Made by a program: the position numbers and the translations under genes
Shown: piece by piece, positions 45,047 through 53,355 of the stretch
How the letters are laid out: every line of letters starts with the position of its first letter
Position numbering within the stretch: the stretch's first letter is position 1
NCBI RefSeq assembly: GCF_000284335.1
Contig: NC_017096.1
Span: 434,001-498,000 of the forward strand
Origin: Caldisericum exile AZM16c01
GTDB taxonomy: Bacteria; Caldisericota; Caldisericia; Caldisericales; Caldisericaceae
Direction of reading: 5' to 3'
DNA length: 64,000 nt
The notes under the pieces: generated by a model
What the model was told of the DNA's origin: nothing
Seen by the model: only the letters and a program-made list of their open reading frames with translations
The model's database searches: none

Positions 45047-45658
45047 ATGGACAAAATTCACTACTATGATGGAGAGATTTACAAAAGGATAATAGATCCG
45101 AATTTAGCAGGTCTTAGAAATGAAATTCTTTCGTGCATTAAGAACTGTAATAAATGCATTGATATAGGAAGTGGCACAGGAGCACTTGTGATTGGGTTAG
45201 GTTCTATTTGTAAAAGCGTAATTGGCATTGACCTATCTTCAAAAATGATTGAAATTGCTTCAAAAACGAAGACCGAAATGACCCTTACCAATGTGGATTT
45301 TATTCATGGTGGCATAGACGTCCTAAAAACTTTTGAGGATGGGGAATTTGACTTTGCAACATTCTCAATGTCTCTTCACGAAATGGAAGAGTCTGAGAGA
45401 TTTTTGGTTCTTAACGAGGGATTGAGAATTGCAAGAGAAGTTATCATTGCAGATTATTTGATAAAAGCCAAGACATTTTTCTCTGACCTTGGTGTAATTT
45501 TTGTTGAATTCGTTGCAGGCTTAAACCACTTTAAAAATTACATTAATTTTAGACAGCATGGTGGCATCCAATATCTAATTGAACGCACTAACGCAAAGGT
45601 TATTTCAAGGAGAACTTATTCAACAATTTTTGAAATAGTGCGCCTTTCAAAATACTAA
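45047..45658 (+). CDS. Class I SAM-dependent methyltransferase
   Basis: A 203-residue protein with motif I CIDIGSGTGALVIGLG (residue 39), GIDLSSKMIEIAS (motif II region) and FDFATFSMSLHEM (motif IV). The C-terminal part resembles UbiE-like small-molecule methyltransferases. The substrate is unknown. No SD is seen, and the stop is adjacent to that of the convergent thiamine-binding gene. Confidence 0.82.
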   Translation: MDKIHYYDGEIYKRIIDPNLAGLRNEILSCIKNCNKCIDIGSGTGALVIGLGSICKSVIGIDLSSKMIEIASKTKTEMTLTNVDFIHGGIDVLKTFEDGEFDFATFSMSLHEMEESERFLVLNEGLRIAREVIIADYLIKAKTFFSDLGVIFVEFVAGLNHFKNYINFRQHGGIQYLIERTNAKVISRRTYSTIFEIVRLSKY

Positions 45659-45943
45659 TTATTTTCTATATTTCTTTACCTTCTCTTCGATTGTAACTCC
45701 GTTTTTCTTATCGTCAATTTTTATAACTGTAAAGACCCTTCCCGAGCCTTTGTCTCTTGCAACGATATGCGCCTTTTTTATCACTTCAAGCAGCGTATCA
45801 AGGTCACCTTCAATGGTAGTGCTATTTGCAGAGACTTCATACTTTAAACCTGAATCAATCACAACTTTTATTGCTTCATCAACAATTTCGTAAATCTCGT
45901 CTTCTGGAACTGCAGGAATTACCGTAAATTCCGCAATTGCCAT
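45659..45943 (-). CDS. MTH1187/YkoF-like thiamine-binding protein
   Basis: A 94-residue ferredoxin-like-fold protein of the DUF77 family: AIAEFTVIPAVPEDEIYEIV and YEVSANSTTIEGDLDTLLEV are the family signatures. Members bind thiamine or its pyrimidine part. AGGAGG precedes the ATG. It lies in line with the NfeD and stomatin genes on the same strand and could be their downstream partner. Confidence 0.85.
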   Translation of the reverse strand: MAIAEFTVIPAVPEDEIYEIVDEAIKVVIDSGLKYEVSANSTTIEGDLDTLLEVIKKAHIVARDKGSGRVFTVIKIDDKKNGVTIEEKVKKYRK

Positions 45944-45968
45944 ATAAACCTCCTAAATAAAAAGGGTT

Positions 45969-46421
45969 TCAATCCCTATTTGCCTCTTTTACTATGAGTT
46001 TTACGCCTTGAACTCTCGTTACAACAACTTTTTTGCCTTTTTCAATGACACTTCCATCTTCGCTTAGTGCAGACCAATAACGCCCTTCTACAAGCACTTC
46101 TCCGTCATAACTTAAGTCTTTTACATCCTTTGTTACAAGTCCAATTTTTCCTACGATGCTATCGATATTTGTCTTGTACTGATACCCTATAAGCTTGAGC
46201 TTCTTTTTTAGCAAAAACTCTGAAGAGAGAATTAGTGAAAGTGAGGTTATAATGAAAACGACAATTTGAACGGTAAATCCTACGTCCAACAGGTTAAGTA
46301 TAAGCGAAACAATTGCAGCAACACCAAACCAGATTGCGAAGAATGTTAAAGTATTTATTTCAATAATAGAAGATACGGCTGCAACTAAAATCCAAAAAAT
46401 CGTTAAATTTAGCTTGCTCAT
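45969..46421 (-). CDS. NfeD-like membrane protein
   Basis: A 150-residue protein with three to four TM helices in the first 75 residues. An OB-fold domain follows: VGKIGLVTKDVKDLSYDGEV, LVEGRYWSALSEDG, IEKGKKVVVTRVQGVKLIV. It is the short NfeD form without the ClpP-like protease. The usual partner, a stomatin, lies directly upstream. Confidence 0.88.
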   Translation of the reverse strand: MSKLNLTIFWILVAAVSSIIEINTLTFFAIWFGVAAIVSLILNLLDVGFTVQIVVFIITSLSLILSSEFLLKKKLKLIGYQYKTNIDSIVGKIGLVTKDVKDLSYDGEVLVEGRYWSALSEDGSVIEKGKKVVVTRVQGVKLIVKEANRD

Positions 46422-46442
46422 ATGTGCCTTCTTTCAGGCTTT

Positions 46443-47372
46443 TTACTTTTCACTTCCGCCTTTTTCTTCCTCTTTTGTAAAGATTTCTTTTATTGTGCCA
46501 AGCGAGCCCAATAGTGCCGATGACTCATAAGGAAGGAATATCTTAGTTGCTTTACCATCTGCAATTTTATTTAAGGTATCAAGGTAATTAATCGCAATAA
46601 CATCTTTTGTGGGTTGTCCTCTGTGGATTCCCTGGAAATATACTTCTGCTGCATCCCCTTTTGCCTTTGCAACGGTAATGAGTGCCTGTGCTTCACCTTC
46701 TGCTCTTAAAATTTGTGCTTGCTTGTCGCCTTCTGCAGTGAGTATCTTTGCCTGTCTTTCACCTTCAGCTTTAAGGATTGCCGCTTGCTTTACACCTTCT
46801 GCCTCAAGAATTGTTGCACGTTTATCACGTTCTGCCTTCATCTGCTTTGTCATCGCTTCTTGAATTTCTGGGGGTGGCATAATCGACTTTATTTCAACTC
46901 TTGTAACTTTTATACCCCATGGGTCTGTTGCAACGTCGAGGTCGTGCCTTAAAGTCTCGTTAATTTTTTCTCTTGAAGTGAGGAGTTCATCAAGCGTTAA
47001 GTTTCCACATACATTTCTTATAGCGGTTTGCGTAAGTTTTAGTATTGCCTGGTCTACATCTTGCACTTCGTAAACTGCCTTTACTGGATCTGTTACCATG
47101 TAGTACATAACATTGTCAATTTTCACAACAACGTTATCCTTTGTGATTATCTCTTGCGAGGGATAATCCCATACTTGTTCCCTTAGATCAACAACTTTTC
47201 TTATACTTTCAATAAACGGGATAAGGACATGTAATCCCGGTCTAAGAGTTCTTGAATATTGTCCAAGCCTTTCAACAACGGAAGCGCTTGCCTGTCGCAC
47301 AACGATAACGCTTCGGAGAGCAATTGCAATTACTACAAGAATGAGAATTACAAAAAGAATCAATTGTATCAT
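46443..47372 (-). CDS. SPFH/stomatin-like protein (slipin)
   Basis: A 309-residue membrane-associated protein. An N-terminal hydrophobic hairpin (residues 2-22) is followed by the SPFH domain: VVERLGQYSRTLRPGLHVLIPF, VDLREQVWDYPSQEIITKDNV, ALLSREKI-like LDELLTSREKINETL. A repeated coiled coil follows (AILKAEGERQAKILTAEGDK). It forms membrane-organising oligomers with NfeD. Confidence 0.92.
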   Translation of the reverse strand: MIQLILFVILILVVIAIALRSVIVVRQASASVVERLGQYSRTLRPGLHVLIPFIESIRKVVDLREQVWDYPSQEIITKDNVVVKIDNVMYYMVTDPVKAVYEVQDVDQAILKLTQTAIRNVCGNLTLDELLTSREKINETLRHDLDVATDPWGIKVTRVEIKSIMPPPEIQEAMTKQMKAERDKRATILEAEGVKQAAILKAEGERQAKILTAEGDKQAQILRAEGEAQALITVAKAKGDAAEVYFQGIHRGQPTKDVIAINYLDTLNKIADGKATKIFLPYESSALLGSLGTIKEIFTKEEEKGGSEK

Positions 47373-47440
47373 TTTTCACCTCCTATTTTAATCAATATAT
47401 TTTAACACTATTTTCAATAATTGAGAAATTTAAATTGTTG

Positions 47441-47446
47441 TATAAT
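47441..47446 (+). promoter_or_regulatory. -10 box immediately upstream of sdaAB
   Basis: Consensus TATAAT ending 6 bp before ATG 47453, with TTGAGA 14 bp upstream. No SD is present, so the mRNA is probably leaderless. Confidence 0.45.
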
Positions 47447-47452
47447 TACAAT

Positions 47453-48127
47453 ATGGGAATTTTTGAAATAATTGGACCAATAATGATTGGGCCATCGAGT
47501 TCACATACGGCAGGTGCAGTTAGGATTGGAAAGTATGCAAGGCGTATTTATGGTGTTGAGCGTCCTTTTGACCTTGTTGAAATCGACCTTTTTAATTCAT
47601 TCTCAGAATCCGGCAAAGGGCACGGAACTGATCTTGCGCTACTATCGGGTATTTTGTGTTTCAATGTTGATGATGAACGTATTCTTAAGGCATTTGATAT
47701 TGCACATGAAATGGGTATAAATTACAAAATTAACTTTAAAGGGATTGATGAAGATTTTCCTGAGAATACGGCCAAGATAACATTTTATAATGGTGAAACA
47801 TCTTTTTACATTTTTGGGGAATCAATTGGTGGTGGTTTGATCCATATTTTTAATGTGAACGGTTACAGAGTAAGTCTTTTTGGAAGGCACCCAGTGTTAA
47901 TCGTTGTTGCAAAAGATGTGAGAGGTATTGTTGCGCATGTCTCAAAAGTGATTTTAGATGCGGGCATAAACATTGCAAAAGCAGAAATTGAAAGAGATTC
48001 CTCGATTGGTGAGTCGCTTTCTGTTTTTAAACTTGATGCTGATTTTCCAAAAGATATGATTCCCTTGATCCTCGAAAACAAAAACATAAAAGAAGCAATA
48101 ACAGTTGAAAGGCTTGAGGAACTTTAG
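47453..48127 (+). CDS. sdaAB: L-serine dehydratase, iron-sulfur-dependent, beta subunit
   Basis: About 224 residues. N-terminal signature IIGPIMIGPSSSHTAGAVRIG, followed by the beta domain with LFNSFSESGKGHGTD and a C-terminal ACT domain (VSKVILDAGINIAKAEIERD). ATG 47453 is chosen over upstream TTG codons because homologues begin MGIFEIIG. With the alpha subunit it deaminates serine to pyruvate and ammonia. Confidence 0.93.
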   Translation: MGIFEIIGPIMIGPSSSHTAGAVRIGKYARRIYGVERPFDLVEIDLFNSFSESGKGHGTDLALLSGILCFNVDDERILKAFDIAHEMGINYKINFKGIDEDFPENTAKITFYNGETSFYIFGESIGGGLIHIFNVNGYRVSLFGRHPVLIVVAKDVRGIVAHVSKVILDAGINIAKAEIERDSSIGESLSVFKLDADFPKDMIPLILENKNIKEAITVERLEEL

Positions 48128-48136
48128 GGTGATATC

Positions 48137-49027
48137 ATGAAGATAAAATTTAAAAGTTTTGCAGACTTGAAAGAAAAAGCAAACTCATCTGGGCTCAGCC
48201 TTTCCAAGTTTCTTATTTATTATGAGGCTTTGAACGAGGGAAAAGATGAAGAGTTTGTCATAAATAGGATGGACAAAACGCTTTATGCAATGGAAGAAGC
48301 AATTGAAAAGGGCTTAAGAAATAAAAACATCTCGAAGACAGGCTTTGTGAATGGTTGGGCATACCAATTAAAGGAATATATAAGTAATAATAGTTTTCAC
48401 CTTCTTTCGCCTGAATTTACTGAGGTTATCTTAAATACCATCGCAGTATCTGAGATGAATGCGTGTATGGGGCGAATTGTTGCAGCACCGACGGCTGGCT
48501 CATGTGGTGTTTTACCAGGTTCACTTATAACGATTGCAAAGTTAAAGGGAGTTGAACGACAAAAATTAATTGAAGCGCTTTTTGTTGCAGGGGGCATAGG
48601 AGAAGTCTTCCTGAACCTTGCAAGTTTGTCTGGTGCACGTCATGGCTGTCAAGCAGAAGTTGGAGCAGCCTCTTCCATGGCTTCAGGTGCAATTGTTTCA
48701 CTTTTTTCTGATGATATTGATAAAATTGAAAGTGCTTCGGCTTTTGCGCTAAAAAATGTATTGGGGCTTGTGTGTGATCCAATTGGAGGATTTGTTGAAA
48801 TTCCTTGTATCAAGAGAAATGTAATGGGTGCAGTAAATGCCATTGCTTCAGCACAGATGGCCCTTGCAGGGATTAATACGATTATTCCTCTTGATGAGGT
48901 TATTATCGCAATGAAGCGCATTGGAGAGCGACTTCCTCTTGAGTTGAGAGAAACAGGTGAGGGTGGCATTGCTGCAACTGAAACTGCAAAGCGTCTTTTA
49001 CAAAAATTCAAGGAAAGACAAGAATAA
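48137..49027 (+). CDS. sdaAA: L-serine dehydratase, iron-sulfur-dependent, alpha subunit
   Basis: A 296-residue catalytic subunit. Cluster cysteines are visible in NACMGRIVAAPTAGSCGVLPG, RHGCQAEVG, LVCDPIGGFVEIPC. It starts 9 bp after sdaAB behind a GGTGATATC leader. Glycine from the threonine route could reach pyruvate through serine and this enzyme, if serine hydroxymethyltransferase exists elsewhere. Confidence 0.94.
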   Translation: MKIKFKSFADLKEKANSSGLSLSKFLIYYEALNEGKDEEFVINRMDKTLYAMEEAIEKGLRNKNISKTGFVNGWAYQLKEYISNNSFHLLSPEFTEVILNTIAVSEMNACMGRIVAAPTAGSCGVLPGSLITIAKLKGVERQKLIEALFVAGGIGEVFLNLASLSGARHGCQAEVGAASSMASGAIVSLFSDDIDKIESASAFALKNVLGLVCDPIGGFVEIPCIKRNVMGAVNAIASAQMALAGINTIIPLDEVIIAMKRIGERLPLELRETGEGGIAATETAKRLLQKFKERQE

Positions 49028-49329
49028 AAAATTCCTTACAAGCGAAGCATATCATCTGTTATACAAGTGAATATTTGGAGGGTCTACCTTCCTTAAATTG
49101 AAAGGCGAAGATGCCTCACAGTATTTAGGTATGACAATTATTGAAGGGAGATGTGCTCTTCAAATTCCCCTTAACTTCAAAATCCCATTTGATTTTTTGT
49201 TTGTCATTCCGAAGGCTTTAGCCTGAGGAATACCTACCTTAGAGGGGGACAAGAAGACCCCCCCTCTAACTCCCCCTGAAAGGAGGAGGATTTTTATTTT
49301 TTGGGTGAAGTTATAGGAGGGTATCCTAA

Positions 49330-49361
49330 TTAGAGGGGGATTAGCAAGACTCCCCCTCTAA
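49330..49361. repeat. Palindromic intergenic repeat, perfect 11-bp stem
   Basis: TTAGAGGGGGA (49330-49340), 10-nt loop, TCCCCCTCTAA (49351-49361). Same family as 29955-29986. Confidence 0.85.
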
Positions 49362-49455
49362 CTCCCCCTGAAAAGGCGGAGATCCCTCACATTCGTTCGG
49401 GATGACTTTTTTGGGGGGTACTGAGGGGGGTATTTTACCCCTCAGATTGAGAGAA

Positions 49456-49582
49456 GGAGATGCCTCAGAAAGTCATTTCGGCATGACTACAAGATAATTG
49501 TGTTATTGGGGGAGTACTGAGGGGGTATTTCGCCCCCTCAGATTTTGAGTCATGTCGAGCGAAGCGAGACATCTCCTCAGTT
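49456..49582. repeat. 128-bp dispersed repeat, copy B
   Basis: Nearly identical to 30109-30236 in the same orientation, 19.3 kb away. It contains GTCATGTCGAGCGAAGCGAG, a motif shape common in dispersed intergenic repeats. Confidence 0.9.
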
Positions 49583-49737
49583 AATATTAGAGAGGATTAA
49601 CAAGACCTCCCTCTAACTTCCCCTAAAAGGCGGAGATTTCTCGTGGCTTCGCAACTTCGAAATGTACCGTGTTAAGTCAATACCTTTTCATGAGAATTTT
49701 GAAAGTTTTTAGAAAATTGTTTTCCATATAGTAGTTA

Positions 49738-51156
49738 TCAGTATTCTGCAATATTTGGATAGTGGTTTAATGTGTTATCTAATGGTATAGGTATGTTATT
49801 GATGGTGGTATTGATCTTTTCCTTCTTCTCTTTCTGTTGTTTTAGAATTTTCATTAATGCTTTCTTTTCTTTTATTCTTTCATGTTCCTTAAGGATCTCT
49901 TTTCCCATATCCTCATCTAATCCATATATTGGATCATATGACTTATTGAGCTTCACAATTGAGAATGCCTGTCTTATGAGTTTATTTGCAACTGCAATAT
50001 GTATGAGTTTCTTCTCCTTTCCCTTAGTGAGGAGTCTATTGTATAGCAATTTGCACTGAGTATTGTATCTTGATGCAGATAGAGATGCCATGTAGAGTAA
50101 TTGTCTTAGATATGGATTTCCCATCTTTGATATGTTGTATGATGCTCTTTTTACACTCTTGCCAGATTCCTTTATTGATGGTGTAAGTCCTACATATGAG
50201 GAAACCTCCTTTGCATCGTTAAATGAATCAAATGTGCCAAAGTATGCAATGATAGCAGAGGCAGTTCTTTTACCTATACCTGGTATACCTGTGAGTCTTA
50301 TGAATAGTTCTCTGTATTTCTCCTTGTTTTTAATTACATTGTCTATCTTCTTTTCTATCTCTTTTATCTCTTTCTCTAATTCAATTAATACTCTCTTTAG
50401 ACTCTCTATTGCATCATGAGCATATGAATCTGGATATTGCTCTAATGCCTCTATCTCATTGAGTATTCTTGTCCTTGTTCTTTTGAGTCCTTCAAGGGTT
50501 TTAATGAGTATCTTTATCTCAAGTTTATCTTCATATGAGGAATCTAACAAAAATGACCTAAGAGTCTCATACTGTCTTGAGGATATGTTTGATCTATTAC
50601 TTGAAACTGCCTCATACACATACTGACAGATTGTCTCTGATGCAATTTTATCTGTTGATGCTCTATCAAGGGATTCTTCAGTATACTTTCTTATTACCAA
50701 TGGATTAATGACATAGATGAAGATGGGTATATTGTATAATCTATCTTCATTTGCTTTATGTTCTCCAATTCCTCTTTTCCACTTAAGCAACTGAAGTGCA
50801 AGTCTTGCATGGTATGAACCAGTTGATTCAAAGAGGATATGAACTTCGGTAATAGTAGGAGTATTATCAGTAGTGGTAGTATTAGCAATACTATTGGTAG
50901 TACTATTAGTAATACTATTAGTATTGGTATTAGTATCATTTTTCTTTTTGCTTTTCTTTGTACCTTTTTTCGTTTCTTCTAATTTCTTCTCTAATTCAAA
51001 CTCCTTTTTAATTCTCTTTTCAATTTCTTTTATTAGATCTTCAATACCTTCATCTTTGTTTGAGAAGACACGACTCTTTCTCTTTTTGCCATCAAAGAAA
51101 GACACATCGAGTTTCTCTTTTGAAACATCAATACCAATAGCAAGTATTGACTCCAT
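49738..51156 (-). CDS. IS110-family transposase
   Basis: A 472-residue DEDD recombinase. N-terminal RuvC-like domain: IGIDVSKEKLDVSF (Asp), ILFESTGSYHARL (Glu), SLDRASTDKIASE (Asp). The C-terminal Transposase_20 domain has LTGIPGIGKRTASAIIAYFG (HhH), GLTPSIKESGKSVKR (candidate catalytic Ser in ESG) and SKMGNPYLRQLLYMA. It is longer than most relatives because of a Lys-rich then Asn/Thr-rich low-complexity insert at about residues 60-103. The frame is intact. Confidence 0.93.
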   Translation of the reverse strand: MESILAIGIDVSKEKLDVSFFDGKKRKSRVFSNKDEGIEDLIKEIEKRIKKEFELEKKLEETKKGTKKSKKKNDTNTNTNSITNSTTNSIANTTTTDNTPTITEVHILFESTGSYHARLALQLLKWKRGIGEHKANEDRLYNIPIFIYVINPLVIRKYTEESLDRASTDKIASETICQYVYEAVSSNRSNISSRQYETLRSFLLDSSYEDKLEIKILIKTLEGLKRTRTRILNEIEALEQYPDSYAHDAIESLKRVLIELEKEIKEIEKKIDNVIKNKEKYRELFIRLTGIPGIGKRTASAIIAYFGTFDSFNDAKEVSSYVGLTPSIKESGKSVKRASYNISKMGNPYLRQLLYMASLSASRYNTQCKLLYNRLLTKGKEKKLIHIAVANKLIRQAFSIVKLNKSYDPIYGLDEDMGKEILKEHERIKEKKALMKILKQQKEKKEKINTTINNIPIPLDNTLNHYPNIAEY

Positions 51157-51190
51157 CTATCCAACCTCCTATAATGGTAATAGTTATTTT

Positions 51191-51358
51191 AGGTATGTGA
51201 TTATTGAGTTTTCCTCTTGACCTATCATCGTAAATACAGGCTAATGTGCCTAATGTACCAAGTGCAGGTTCTTGAGGAAAAGGGGAAGTGGTTTTAACAT
51301 TTCGAACGGTTTTAATAAACCAATGACCGGATAAAAATCATCACTTCCCCACATACCT
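51191..51358 (-). ncRNA. Candidate bridge RNA of the IS110 element
   Basis: Upstream of the transposase ATG on its strand the DNA folds as a three-way junction. P1 is AGGTATGT/ACATACCT (51191-51198 with 51351-51358, 8 bp). P2 is GGGGAAGTG/CACTTCCCC (51282-51290 with 51342-51350, 9 bp). P3 is TTTTCCTC/GAGGAAAA (51209-51216 with 51274-51281, 8 bp). P2 abuts both P1 and P3. Each arm has an apical stem (GGTTT/AAACC; AGGC/GCCT) and a large internal loop with strands of 17+20 and 21+22 nt, the shape of target- and donor-binding loops. Confidence 0.65.
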
Positions 51359-51510
51359 CTAACAATACTTACGATGCACTGTTAAAGAATATGCTCCTCA
51401 TTCTCACTACCTACACTATTATATACGATGACTAATTGCTATTTTAGGGTGGAGTTGGAAGAGGGCGGAATCCTCCTCCATTAAGAGAGATTTCTCAGTC
51501 GCTTATGCTC

Positions 51511-51543
51511 CTTCGGAATGACGCACACTTAGTCATTCCGAAG
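51511..51543. repeat. 12-bp perfect inverted repeat
   Basis: CTTCGGAATGAC (51511-51522), 9-nt spacer, GTCATTCCGAAG (51532-51543). It is made of two facing GTCATTCCGAAG elements of the dispersed family. The rest of 51544-51959 shows no gene or clear signal. Confidence 0.8.
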
Positions 51544-51959
51544 CGGAAGGCAAGGAATCTACTAAGTTAAATAAAATGGATAAAAGCCTAATGCGAACCC
51601 CCCAACTATTTTATACGTAAAAATATTCGCAAGTTTTTCGGAAACTTTCAATCCTACAAACCTTCATAAATAGTATGTTTTTAATTTTAGCGGAAAAGAA
51701 AACCACCCTTAAAACCCTGCACAGTACCGTAGAGTAGGCATCAATACTAAATTACCACCCCATTAAAATTTCGTTTTTGAGAAGCGTTTTGGAATAGAAT
51801 GGGTTGAAGTACCTAAAACAAGTTTTTTGCCTCTCTAAACGCACGTAAATGAAAGGTAAAAAAGCCTCACTAACAAAGCCTTTATTAACTGTAAAATATT
51901 AGTATCTTACAAATACCTTGTAAAATCCCTTATAAATAGTGCATAGTTACATTTTAAAA

Positions 51960-52703
51960 TTACACAGTGTATACACTAAGCACACTTCTAAGGAATTTTC
52001 TTGCTCTATCTGTTTGCGGGCTTTCAAAAAATTCAAGAGGATTTCCTTCCTCAACAATCCGACCATCGGCCATAAAAATAACCCTATCAGCAACCTCTTT
52101 TGCAAAAGATATTTCGTGTGTTACAACAACCATTGTCATACCATTCTCCGCAATTTCTTTCATTACATCAAGCACTTCCTGAATCATTTCAATATCAAGT
52201 GCAGAGGTTGGCTCATCAAAGAGCATTAATTTAGGTTCCATGGCAAGCGCCCTTGCTATTGCAACACGCTGCTTTTCGCCACCTGAAAGTTCCTTTGGAT
52301 AGTGATTGAGTCTATGTCCAAGTCCAACTTTTTTTAGGTAATTTACTGCAATATCTCTTGCAAGATTTTTATCCATTTTCTTTACAACCACTGGTCCAAG
52401 CATAACATTTTGAAGCGCAGTAAGGTGAGGGAAAAGGTTAAAGTGCTGAAAAACCATTCCGATTTCCTCTCTTAATTTGTTGAGGTTTGTCTTTGGGGTT
52501 ATAAGACGTCCCTCATAATAAATCTCGCCTGATGTGGGTAATTCAAGTGCATTCAAACATCTTAAAAATGTGCTTTTCCCTGCGCCTGATGGCCCAACAA
52601 TCACGACCTTTTCTCCCTTTTGCACTTCAAAGTTAATGTTCTCAAAAACTGGAACCGACCCAAATCTCTTTGTTAAATTAACTGTCTTAATCACCTTTTG
52701 CAA
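51960..52703 (-). CDS. Polar (basic) amino-acid ABC transporter, ATP-binding protein
   Basis: A 247-residue GlnQ/ArtP-type ATPase. Walker [10 protein letters not shown] (residue 37), Q-loop [13 protein letters not shown], signature [15 protein letters not shown], Walker [14 protein letters not shown]-loop VVVTHE. Overlaps the permease gene by 17 bp. Last gene of the leader-controlled operon. Confidence 0.93.
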   Translation of the reverse strand: MQKVIKTVNLTKRFGSVPVFENINFEVQKGEKVVIVGPSGAGKSTFLRCLNALELPTSGEIYYEGRLITPKTNLNKLREEIGMVFQHFNLFPHLTALQNVMLGPVVVKKMDKNLARDIAVNYLKKVGLGHRLNHYPKELSGGEKQRVAIARALAMEPKLMLFDEPTSALDIEMIQEVLDVMKEIAENGMTMVVVTHEISFAKEVADRVIFMADGRIVEEGNPLEFFESPQTDRARKFLRSVLSVYTV

Positions 52704-53343
52704 ACCTCCTTTCGAGATTTTGTGAAAGCCTTGTTAAAGGAATCGTAAGTAAAAGATAAATGATGCCTGCAGCAAGGTACGGTGTAAGCACATTTGCCGT
52801 TGCAGATGAAATTTGCTTTGACTTATACGTAAGTTCTGCAATACCTGTGATCATAACAAGTGAGGTGTCCTTTAATAACGCAACGATTTCATTTGTAATT
52901 GGTGGAATTACTCTTCTTATTGTTTGAGGAAGAATTACATGTCTCATTGTTTGGTAATAATTCATGCCAAGCGAGTTTGCTGCCTCAAACTGCCCAAAGG
53001 AAATTGATTCAATCCCTGCTCTGAAAATCTCTGAAATGTATGCAGCAGAGTTGAAGGAAAGCGCCACAACTCCTGAGGTAAATGCGTCAAGTTTAAGCCC
53101 AAAACCTGGAAAAACATAATACACAATGAGTATTTGAAGAAGAAGAGGTGTGCCTCTTAAGGCGTCCACATAAATTGAAGAGAGCCCCCGTAAAAGAGGG
53201 CTCTTTGAAATGCGCAACAATGCAATAAAAAGGCCAAATACTATACCGAAAATCATTGCAAGAAAAGTTAAACCAAGTGTTGTTTTTAGTCCTTGGAGAA
53301 GAAATGGCAGCGTTTGAATGAATAAGTCCAATCTAAATTGCAT
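52687..53343 (-). CDS. Polar (basic) amino-acid ABC transporter, permease
   Basis: A 218-residue HisMQ-type permease with about five TM helices and the EAA loop [20 protein letters not shown]. It starts [18 protein letters not shown] as usual. A single permease gene implies a homodimer. The gap to the binding-protein gene is 12 bp. Confidence 0.93.
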   Translation of the reverse strand: MQFRLDLFIQTLPFLLQGLKTTLGLTFLAMIFGIVFGLFIALLRISKSPLLRGLSSIYVDALRGTPLLLQILIVYYVFPGFGLKLDAFTSGVVALSFNSAAYISEIFRAGIESISFGQFEAANSLGMNYYQTMRHVILPQTIRRVIPPITNEIVALLKDTSLVMITGIAELTYKSKQISSATANVLTPYLAAGIIYLLLTIPLTRLSQNLERRFAKGD

Positions 53344-53355
53344 AAACGATCACCT

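Larger units (their letters stand above)
49028..49737. other. Intergenic repeat mosaic between sdaAA and the IS110 transposase
   Basis: About 700 bp without a gene. It holds a GTCATTCCGAAGG element (about 49203), three TTAGAGGGGGA-type hairpins (about 49239, 49330, 49586) and copy B of the 128-bp repeat (49456-49582). The last 80 bases before the transposase stop show no repeat. Confidence 0.8.
49738..51420 (-). mobile_element. IS110-family element (boundaries approximate)
   Basis: Consists of the transposase gene and an upstream structured noncoding region. IS110 elements lack long terminal inverted repeats and usually make no target duplication, so exact ends cannot be read here. The right side may reach TATAAT/ATACGATG near 51430. 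Dispersed repeats lie on both sides (49456-49616 and 51511-51560), suggesting insertion into a repeat-rich gap. Confidence 0.7.

Noticed and set aside
50694-50939. A hydrophobic minus-strand ORF inside the transposase gene
   Set aside because: Its Leu/Ile runs are the frame-shifted reading of the low-complexity Asn/Thr codon tract.
51544-51959. A possible decayed gene between the IS110 element and the ABC ATPase gene
   Set aside because: No frame gave a recognisable protein pattern on either strand.
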